Assembly (NCBI RefSeq): GCF_018614525.1
Contig: NZ_JAGGOL010000094.1
Coordinates: 1 to 46,589, forward strand
Reading direction: 5' to 3'
Source of the DNA: Streptomyces sp. ISL-11
GTDB lineage: Bacteria > Actinomycetota > Actinomycetes > Streptomycetales > Streptomycetaceae
DNA: 46,589 nucleotides
How positions within the stretch are numbered: the first letter of the stretch is position 1; every line of letters begins with the position of its first letter. The notes below the pieces were generated by a model, which ran no database searches, was not told where the DNA came from, and saw only the letters and a list, made by a program, of their open reading frames with translations. Of this stretch, positions 41,645 to 46,589 are shown piece after piece. A program made the position numbers and the translations under genes.

Positions 41645-42133
41645 TTACTTGGCCGGGCATTCCCGATCAGGAGCCGCGCGGTTCGGGGAGCACGTGACCA
41701 CAGCCAAGCTGAGGAACAGCGGGCGCCCGAGGTAGTAGCCGAGCGAGACGTCCCCGCCCCAACCCAGCGTCTCGGCCGTGTACGAAACCGTTCGTGCGAG
41801 CCCGGTCGTGTACCGGTCGGTCCGCGAGGCGAAGCGCGGCGCGTACTCCGCCAGCCGTTCCCCCAACCACTCGGCGGCTTCCTTTGGGTGCCCCCAGGTT
41901 CCCCGAATCAGATTGGCGGGCTTCGCCAGCCAGTACGCAGTCTCGAGCGGGGGAACCTCGGTCACTCGCCACTCCGCCACTGCCTCCCGGTACCTCTCCA
42001 CCACGTCGGCGGGACTGGTCGCAGTGGGCTCCACGGACGACGGCGGGCGTCGGACACTCTCCTTGTCGAACACTGTCTTGTCGCCGACCCACACATAGCC
42101 GTGGAAGTGCAAGAGCGCATCTCGATTCAGCAC
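41645..42133 (-). CDS. Hypothetical protein upstream of the precursor gene (island B)
   Basis: This 162-aa open frame runs from GTG 42133 to TAA 41645. It contains a Trp/Tyr-rich helical part (VVERYREAVAEWRVTEVPPL, AYWLAKPANLIRGTWGHPKE, AAEWLGERLAEYAPRFASRT). A less polar C-terminal part follows (LGWGGDVSLGYYLGRPLFLS), then VVTCSPN. No family is recognised. It begins just beyond a 15-bp terminator hairpin (42142-42180), so it needs its own promoter or read-through; a GGAG lies 13 bases before the GTG. It is 78 bases upstream of the precursor gene and could be a partner of that pathway. Confidence 0.6.
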   Translation of the reverse strand: MLNRDALLHFHGYVWVGDKTVFDKESVRRPPSSVEPTATSPADVVERYREAVAEWRVTEVPPLETAYWLAKPANLIRGTWGHPKEAAEWLGERLAEYAPRFASRTDRYTTGLARTVSYTAETLGWGGDVSLGYYLGRPLFLSLAVVTCSPNRAAPDRECPAK

Positions 42134-42141
42134 CAGGCGAA

Positions 42142-42180
42142 GCAGCTCCCGCCCTCACGGAGCGGGAGGGCGGGAGCTGC
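42142..42180 (-). terminator. Strong terminator after the DUF397-like gene
   Basis: GCAGCTCCCGCCCTC (42142-42156) pairs perfectly with GAGGGCGGGAGCTGC (42166-42180) around a 9-base loop, 13 bases beyond the minus-strand stop at 42194. Confidence 0.85.
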
Positions 42181-42193
42181 CCTTTCGGGAAAA

Positions 42194-42574
42194 TCAGGCC
42201 GTGAGGCCGAAGCGGCCCGGGTCGATGCCGGCCGCGTCCAGCTCGGCCTTGGTGAACCTCAGCGGTTCGGCCCGGGGGTGCTTGCTGTCGCCAACGGCCC
42301 ACGCGTCTTCGCCGATCCGAGCGAGGGTGACGCACGATTCGCCGTCCGGGTGCGTATTGCCGCCGCACGCCTTGGCGAACTGGGCGCCCTGGATGTCGAG
42401 CCCGTACAGGTCGGTTCCACTCATGGTCGTACCTCTCTGAGCGATGGAATCGGACACCAGATCAGCTGACCGTCTGCTGTGCGCCTGCCGCATCCGCTCC
42501 CTGAGCCGATAGCGGGCCATGCAACTTTCCTCGCCACTGAGGCTGAGCCGAGCGGCTTCGGTGTCCGTCGTCAT
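42194..42574 (-). CDS. DUF397-like (Scr2-type) protein, possible leaderless start (island B)
   Basis: The conserved part (last 76 aa, from MSGTDLYG) resembles DUF397: FAKACGG, ESCVTLARIGEDAWAVGDSK and LRFTKAELDAAGIDPGRF. DUF397 proteins are small partners of XRE/DUF5753 regulators (Scr2 in the Scr1/Scr2 pair). Two starts are possible. ATG 42424 has AGAGAGG upstream and gives 76 aa. ATG 42574 has TAGCGT exactly six bases upstream (leaderless), gives 126 aa, and begins MTTDTEAA, like MATDTEAA in island A. The extra 50 residues are basic and Arg-rich. A GTTGC-N5-GTTGC site lies 41 bp upstream of ATG 42574, as in island A. Confidence 0.7.
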   Translation of the reverse strand: MTTDTEAARLSLSGEESCMARYRLRERMRQAHSRRSADLVSDSIAQRGTTMSGTDLYGLDIQGAQFAKACGGNTHPDGESCVTLARIGEDAWAVGDSKHPRAEPLRFTKAELDAAGIDPGRFGLTA

Positions 42575-42580
42575 GACCAG

Positions 42581-42586
42581 ACGCTA
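42581..42586 (-). promoter_or_regulatory. -10 element of the leaderless island B promoter
   Basis: On the minus strand TAGCGT is followed by CTGGTC and the ATG at 42574, matching the island A promoter at 38274-38279. Confidence 0.55.
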
Positions 42587-42607
42587 GGGGCGTGGAGAGG
42601 CCCACGA

Positions 42608-43483
42608 CTACGAAGTTGCAGTTTGTTGCGGCGGTTCACCCAGGGCGTCTACAGCCGCCCTGATCAGTGCCCGTGCCTGTGGCCCGTAGACAGCGAGTCG
42701 TTGCAGCTCTGCGTAGGCTCTCGCGTAGAGGTTGATCTCGCTGGGGGCGGTGACAGTGATCGCAGCCGATACCAACTCCACGCTCACCTGTTCGTCATCG
42801 AAGATCGAGAACGTCTCCACCGGCCACATGTGACGATCGGCTGTAAAGGGAATGACGCCGAGGGCCACTCGCGGCAGCGACATCATCGTGAGGAGATATT
42901 CGAGCTGCCCTCTCATCGTCGCGGCATTGCCCATCCGGTGTCGTAGTACCTCCTCCTCGATGAGCAAGCCGAAACGATGGTTTCCTTCCTGAATCACGCG
43001 GGAGCGGGAAAGTCGTGCTGCCACGGCATCGGTGACGTCATTGGGCGTTCCTCGGAACTCTGTGATCGCGGACAGCAACGCCGTCGCGTACGCCTCGGTT
43101 TGGAGAAGCCCAGGGATGATGTTCGCGCAGTAGATCCGGAAGAGGCGCGTGCGCTCATACAGCGGCACACGGCCTTCCTGGCCTCGGCGTAGACCGGTTC
43201 GGTTGAGTCTGCGCCATTCCACGTACATTGACTCGGCGCTGCGGGATGCGGCTATCAGGTCGGCGGCTTGGTCACTGACCTCGCACGCGGCGCACCATGC
43301 GCGGACGTCGGCATCCGACGGCAGCGTCTTCGTGTTCTCGATCCGCGATGACTTGGACTTGTTCCAGCCGCACAACTCCGCCAGCGATTCCACCGTCAGT
43401 CCAGCGTCGAGCCGCATTTCGCGCAGGCGGGCTGCGATGGCCTCACGGGCCTTCTGGACGCTGGAGGACGGCGAAGTGGCCAT
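42608..43483 (-). CDS. XRE/DUF5753 (Scr1-type) transcriptional regulator, island B
   Basis: This 291-aa paralogue of the island A regulator has the same order: XRE helix-turn-helix (about 20-65; LTVESLAELCGWNKSKSSRI) and DUF5753 (about 95-285; YERTRLFRIYCANIIPGLLQ, FGLLIEEEVLRHRM, GVIPFTADRHMWPVETFSIF). Close similarity of the recognition helix (CGW-x-KSKSSRI) in both fits the shared GTTGC-N5-GTTGC sites. Its 3' end contains one of those sites (42615-42629). It lies 18 bases after the DUF6879 stop with no strong ribosome site, so coupling is likely. Confidence 0.9.
   Translation of the reverse strand: MATSPSSSVQKAREAIAARLREMRLDAGLTVESLAELCGWNKSKSSRIENTKTLPSDADVRAWCAACEVSDQAADLIAASRSAESMYVEWRRLNRTGLRRGQEGRVPLYERTRLFRIYCANIIPGLLQTEAYATALLSAITEFRGTPNDVTDAVAARLSRSRVIQEGNHRFGLLIEEEVLRHRMGNAATMRGQLEYLLTMMSLPRVALGVIPFTADRHMWPVETFSIFDDEQVSVELVSAAITVTAPSEINLYARAYAELQRLAVYGPQARALIRAAVDALGEPPQQTATS
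42615..42629. promoter_or_regulatory. GTTGC-N5-GTTGC direct repeat, site B2
   Basis: GTTGC at 42615-42619 and 42625-42629, inside the last codons of the regulator gene. The edge is 41 bp upstream of the leaderless ATG at 42574, the same distance as in island A. Confidence 0.6.
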
Positions 43484-43501
43484 GGTGGGTGTGCCGACGG
43501 C

Positions 43502-44020
43502 TCAGATCTTGTACTCGTCGTGCGGGATGGCACGGTCCCACACAGCTTCGAATGCCGATGAGAACTGCTTGACCAGTTCAGGGACCGAGCTGAGCTCGTC
43601 GACGATATGGGAGCCGTCACCGGCGAAGTGGTGAATCCGCACCAGCCGGTCGTCGAACACCCAATAGTCGTTCGGCGGAAGCAGAAGGTCAGATGCGAGT
43701 CGCCTCGGCAACCAACGAACTTTCTCGCCTGCTGCCACGTTGCTGCGCGTGGCGTAGTGCTCCCACCGGATGTACTCCGACACTGGTTCGCCCACCACGC
43801 GAGCGCGGCGGATGGCCACCCCGCGACGCACGGCCTGAGCGATCAGCTCGTGGAAGCTGTGCCACCACGAGGCCCGGTCGTCCCAGTCGGTGCAGTGCCC
43901 TTCCCTCCAGGCTGCGAAGCGTGGATTGTCGCCGTACACATCCCGCAGCTCCAGGTGGACGGCTGTCCGCTCTGTGGAGGCCAGCAGCTCAGCGAAGCTT
44001 GGCTGCTCGTTCTGCGGCAT
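43502..44020 (-). CDS. DUF6879-family protein, island B
   Basis: This 172-aa paralogue of 39200-39724 shares the blocks TAVHLELRDVYG, RARVVGEPVSEYIRWEHY, NVAAGEKVRWLPRRLASDLL, NDYWVFDDRLVRIHHFAGDG and AFEAVWDRAIPHDEYKI. Function is unknown; constant association with XRE/DUF5753 regulators suggests a regulatory or effector partner. Its start overlaps the 3' end of the preceding small gene by 32 bases. Confidence 0.85.
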   Translation of the reverse strand: MPQNEQPSFAELLASTERTAVHLELRDVYGDNPRFAAWREGHCTDWDDRASWWHSFHELIAQAVRRGVAIRRARVVGEPVSEYIRWEHYATRSNVAAGEKVRWLPRRLASDLLLPPNDYWVFDDRLVRIHHFAGDGSHIVDELSSVPELVKQFSSAFEAVWDRAIPHDEYKI

Positions 44021-44243
44021 CGCACGCCTTCCTGATGAGCGGCACCATCCGTGCCGGAATGCGGATGACAGCTTCCGTGTCGGGCTTGGGGCTTTTCTTC
44101 GAGCACTCGGCCTGAGTTGCTTCGTCGGCCAGCCACCCCTGCACGACCATATGACGTTCCGGTTTCGCGTCGGCGTCGACCCACACCGCCGGGCAGTGGT
44201 CGTGATCGGTGTCAGGGTCGATGCCGATGAACCGTAGTGCCAT
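43989..44243 (-). CDS. Small conserved hypothetical protein, first gene of island B
   Basis: This 84-aa protein begins MALRFIGIDPDTDHDHCPAV and ends RIPARMVPLIRKACDAAERA plus a short tail. A central stretch (VDADAKPERHMVVQGW) looks like strands. It is a common companion of DUF6879 genes. The ATG at 44243 follows GGAGG. A GTTGC-N5-GTTGC site lies 23 bp upstream. It is the intact counterpart of the frameshifted gene at 39706-39937. Confidence 0.78.
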   Translation of the reverse strand: MALRFIGIDPDTDHDHCPAVWVDADAKPERHMVVQGWLADEATQAECSKKSPKPDTEAVIRIPARMVPLIRKACDAAERAAKLR

Positions 44244-44265
44244 GACTGCCTCCGTTGCCAGGCCA

Positions 44266-44280
44266 GTTGCGCTTGGTTGC
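44266..44280. promoter_or_regulatory. GTTGC-N5-GTTGC direct repeat, site B1
   Basis: GTTGC at 44266-44270 and 44276-44280, 23 bp upstream of the first island B ATG (44243), the same distance as site A1. A minus-strand TTGACG -35 is at 44308-44313, and an extra single GTTGC is at 44254-44258. Confidence 0.6.
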
Positions 44281-44526
44281 ACGACCTTCATCCCTGCGCA
44301 TTCAGGCCGTCAAGAGGGCGTGCGACGCTCAGGCGGTCGAGACCACCGCGCAACGGTGAGGCGGAGACCACGGCCGCAGCGCCCACTCACATGATCCGCC
44401 GGACACGGCATAGGGCACAGGAAACTCGCTCTCGCCGCCCGTCCGGGCCAACGCCGCTGGCGGCCCCGCGCGGCTGCGGGGAAGCTGCCTTTGGGGGGCG
44501 GTGTCCACGCCTGGAGGGTTTCGCTC

Positions 44527-45318
44527 ATGCCCGACGTCACCGGTCCCTACGCGCCCGGCACGCCCTGCTGGGTCGATCTGATGGTTCCCGATCAGCAGGC
44601 CGCCCTCGACTTCTACCGGGATCTTTTCGGGTGGCAGGGCGAGGCCGGGCCGCCGGAGCTCGGTGGGTACGCGATCTGTTCGCTCCACGGGAAGGCCGTC
44701 GCGGGCGTCATGACCGCGATGGCGCCGGAGGAGGGGCTGCCGACCCCGCCGACCGTGTGGACCACCTATCTGGCGACCGCCGGCCTGGACGCCACCGAGA
44801 AGGCGATCGCCGAGGCCGGCGGGACGGTCGTGATGCCCGGGATGGACGTGCGCACCCGCGGGCGGATGGCCGTGGCAGCCGATCCGACGGGGGCCGTCTT
44901 CGGGCTGTGGCAGGCGGGGGACTTCTCCGGGGCGCAGGTGGTCAACGAGCCCGGCGCGCTGGTCTGGAACGAGCTCAACACCAGCGACACCGCGGCCGCC
45001 GCCCGGTTCTACTCCGCCGCGCTGGGCGTGGGGACGACCCCCATGGAGGACGTGCCCGGTTACTCCTGCTTCGAGGCGGACGGCCGGATGGTCGGCGGGA
45101 TGCAGGGGCTCGACAAGCTGCCGCCCGGCACGCCCTCGCACTGGATGACGTACTTCGCGGTCGACGACACCGACAGCACGGCCGACGCGCTGGTCCGGGC
45201 CGGCGGCTCGGTGCTCAAGCCGCCGTTCGACATGGTGGCGGGCCGGATGGCCGTCGTGCAGGACCCGTGGGGCGGCGTCTTCGCCGTCATCAACGCCGCC
45301 GGTCAGCAGTCGGTGTGA
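44527..45318 (+). CDS. Two-domain VOC (glyoxalase-like) protein
   Basis: This protein has 263 aa and two VOC domains in tandem: about 10-125 (CWVDLMVPDQQAALDFYRDL through DPTGAVFGLWQ) and about 135-258 (VWNELNTSDTAAAARFYSAA through QDPWGGVFAVIN). The arrangement resembles the mycobacterial 27-kDa antigen Cfp30B/Rv0577 group. A complete metal site is not obvious. The ATG at 44527 follows GGAGGG. Its stop is directly next to the stop of the convergent LCP gene. It is the first ordinary chromosomal gene after the islands. Confidence 0.88.
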   Translation: MPDVTGPYAPGTPCWVDLMVPDQQAALDFYRDLFGWQGEAGPPELGGYAICSLHGKAVAGVMTAMAPEEGLPTPPTVWTTYLATAGLDATEKAIAEAGGTVVMPGMDVRTRGRMAVAADPTGAVFGLWQAGDFSGAQVVNEPGALVWNELNTSDTAAAARFYSAALGVGTTPMEDVPGYSCFEADGRMVGGMQGLDKLPPGTPSHWMTYFAVDDTDSTADALVRAGGSVLKPPFDMVAGRMAVVQDPWGGVFAVINAAGQQSV

Positions 45319-46521
45319 TCACTCGGCGGCGGTGACCTTCTGGTCCTTCTTCAGCTGGTCGAAGAGCTGCCTGGACTTGGCCTTGTCCCACTTCACGGCC
45401 ACGCCGTCGCCGGGTGTGGCGAAGTTCGCGGTCGCGATCGGCACGGTCAGCTGCTTGCCGTCGCCGCCCGTGACGCCCTTCATCGCCCAGAACATCGACG
45501 TCAGGTTCCACAGCTCCATGTCCTTGTCGACGACGAGCGTGTCGAGGCCGGAGCCGATCACCGGGTAGAGGCGGAAGGGGTTGAGGATCGTGCTCGGCGA
45601 GGCGGCCTGCTTCGCCAGGGTGTTGAGGAACTTCTGCTGGTTGCGCATCCGGCCCAGGTCCTGGTCGGCCTCCTGGTGCCGCTGGCGTACGAAGGCCAGC
45701 GACTGGGCGCCGTCGAGCTCCTGGCAGCCCGCCTTGAAGTCCGCGCCCGAGTCGCGGTCCTTCAGCGGCTTGTCCAGGCACATCTCCACGCCGCCGAGCG
45801 CGTCGACCAGGTTGCGGAAGCCGCCGAAGCCGATCTCCGCGTAGTGGTCGATGCGCAGCCCGGTGTTGAACTCGATGGTCCGCGCGAGCAGCTCCGGCCC
45901 GCCGTCCGCGTACGCCTGGTTGAGCTTGTGGGTGGAGGCCGGGAACTTCTTGCCGGACTTCTGCCCGGTGAAGGCGGGGATCGTGACGAAGGAGTCGCGG
46001 GGCAGGCTCAGCATCGTGGTGCCGTTGTCGCCCGTGTGCAGGACCATCATCGAGTCGGTGCGCTTGCCGTCCGCCGACCCGGTGTGGAGCTGCTTCTTGT
46101 CGTCGTCCGACAGGCCCTCCCGGCTGTCGGAGCCCACGATCAGGTAATTCGTGCCCTCGCCCGCCGGCGGGCGGTCGTCCACCTTGGAGAGATCGACCTC
46201 GCGGCGCAGCTTGGAGTCCGCCCAGAAGTACGTACCGACGGAGACGGCCAGCAGCACGGCGACGAGCACGGCGAGGCCGACGGTGATCCGCTTGCGCCAG
46301 TTCGGCGGGCTGGTGCGGGGCGCGCCGCCGCGCCCGCGCGGGCCGTCGCCACCGCCGCTGCCGCGGGCCGGGCCGCCGGGACCGCCGTGCCCGTAGACCT
46401 GGCCGGTGTTGTAGCCGTCGTCGGGGTGCCCGGCGCCGGGCGGCCGGCCGACGGGGCCGTCGTCGTAGCCGGGGGACGGCTGGTACTGACGGGGCGGTGC
46501 GGGACGGCGTACGTGCGGCAT
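45319..46521 (-). CDS. LytR-CpsA-Psr (LCP) family cell-wall glycopolymer ligase
   Basis: LCP proteins transfer lipid-linked glycopolymers such as teichoic acids to peptidoglycan outside the membrane. From ATG 46521 it has 400 aa: a Pro/Gly/Tyr-rich cytoplasmic tail (1-75), one membrane helix (about 78-101) and the LCP domain (about 120-330). The domain has conserved Arg/Asp residues in NYLIVGSDSREG, GKRTDSMMVLH, MLSLPRDSFVTIP and GFGGFRNLVDALGGVEMCLD, then LAFVRQRHQEADQDLGRMRN. ATG 46521 has GGAGGG ten bases upstream. However, the frame stays open with coding-like codons to the window edge (46589), so the gene may start outside the window. Confidence 0.88.
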   Translation of the reverse strand: MPHVRRPAPPRQYQPSPGYDDGPVGRPPGAGHPDDGYNTGQVYGHGGPGGPARGSGGGDGPRGRGGAPRTSPPNWRKRITVGLAVLVAVLLAVSVGTYFWADSKLRREVDLSKVDDRPPAGEGTNYLIVGSDSREGLSDDDKKQLHTGSADGKRTDSMMVLHTGDNGTTMLSLPRDSFVTIPAFTGQKSGKKFPASTHKLNQAYADGGPELLARTIEFNTGLRIDHYAEIGFGGFRNLVDALGGVEMCLDKPLKDRDSGADFKAGCQELDGAQSLAFVRQRHQEADQDLGRMRNQQKFLNTLAKQAASPSTILNPFRLYPVIGSGLDTLVVDKDMELWNLTSMFWAMKGVTGGDGKQLTVPIATANFATPGDGVAVKWDKAKSRQLFDQLKKDQKVTAAE

Positions 46522-46589
46522 GGCGCGCGCACCCTCCGGCTCCGGCCGGGTGCTCCCCTGCCCGTACGGGCTCCGCCGCTCGTCGGTCC

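Noticed and set aside
36403..44526. Phage or conjugative element with an integrase
   Set aside because: No integrase, excisionase, relaxase or Tra gene is visible in the accessory region, so only att-like repeats and cargo can be claimed.

Overview
This is a chromosomal window from a high-GC actinomycete, almost certainly a Streptomyces. The codon third positions are strongly GC-biased, GTG and TTG starts are common, and the families present are typical of the genus: a SigB-like sigma factor beside its STAS and kinase partners, Scr1-type XRE/DUF5753 regulators, DUF6879 proteins and an LCP protein. No rRNA, tRNA, CRISPR array or recognisable insertion sequence was seen.

Layout. 1-132: start of an unidentified membrane-anchored protein. 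548-4502: thiolase, SGNH hydrolase and cystathionine beta-synthase. 4897-9947: small membrane protein, MatB-like malonyl-CoA synthetase, RpiR regulator, secreted PAF-acetylhydrolase-like enzyme and another membrane protein. 9931-11316: fold-III PLP decarboxylase. 11482-17079: a four-gene histidine-utilisation operon (hutU, M20 hydrolase, HutF-type deiminase, hutI); the M20 enzyme probably supplies the last, N-formylglutamate-cleaving step. 17117-19713: three minus-strand regulatory or hypothetical genes. 19858-22052: sigma factor divergent from an anti-sigma antagonist and an anti-sigma kinase (sigI-arsI-prsI-like). 22233-25297: three exported, surface-anchored proteins, one with an LPQTG sorting signal. 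25387-29382: POT peptide transporter divergent from an OmpR-type two-component system. 29650-33249: GtrA protein, purK-purE and a renal-dipeptidase homologue. 33262-36402: VOC protein, UDP-glucose dehydrogenase and acyl-CoA dehydrogenase (fadE-like). 44527-46589: two-domain VOC protein and an LCP protein.

The accessory part is 36403-44526. It holds two paralogous minus-strand islands in tandem. Island A (about 36.4-40.1 kb) lies between two 80-bp copies of the fadE 3' end, which look like attachment sites. The left copy, now part of fadE, differs from the right copy only at synonymous positions within the coding part. Island B (about 40.3-44.3 kb) adjoins it. Both run: about 84-aa protein, DUF6879, XRE/DUF5753 regulator, a small leaderless gene beginning M-(A/T)-T-D-T-E-A-A, then a methyltransferase module. 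Both carry the direct repeat GTTGC-N5-GTTGC at two fixed places, 23 bp upstream of the first gene and 41 bp upstream of the leaderless gene.

The methyltransferase module of island B is a protein-isoaspartate-methyltransferase homologue with the C-terminal extension of RiPP-associated enzymes. Six bases ahead of it is a 36-codon gene for a highly charged, Asp-rich, Pro/Lys-tailed peptide. This looks like an imiditide-type (aspartimide) RiPP locus under the control of an Scr1-like regulator, and it is the best candidate for an undescribed system in the window.
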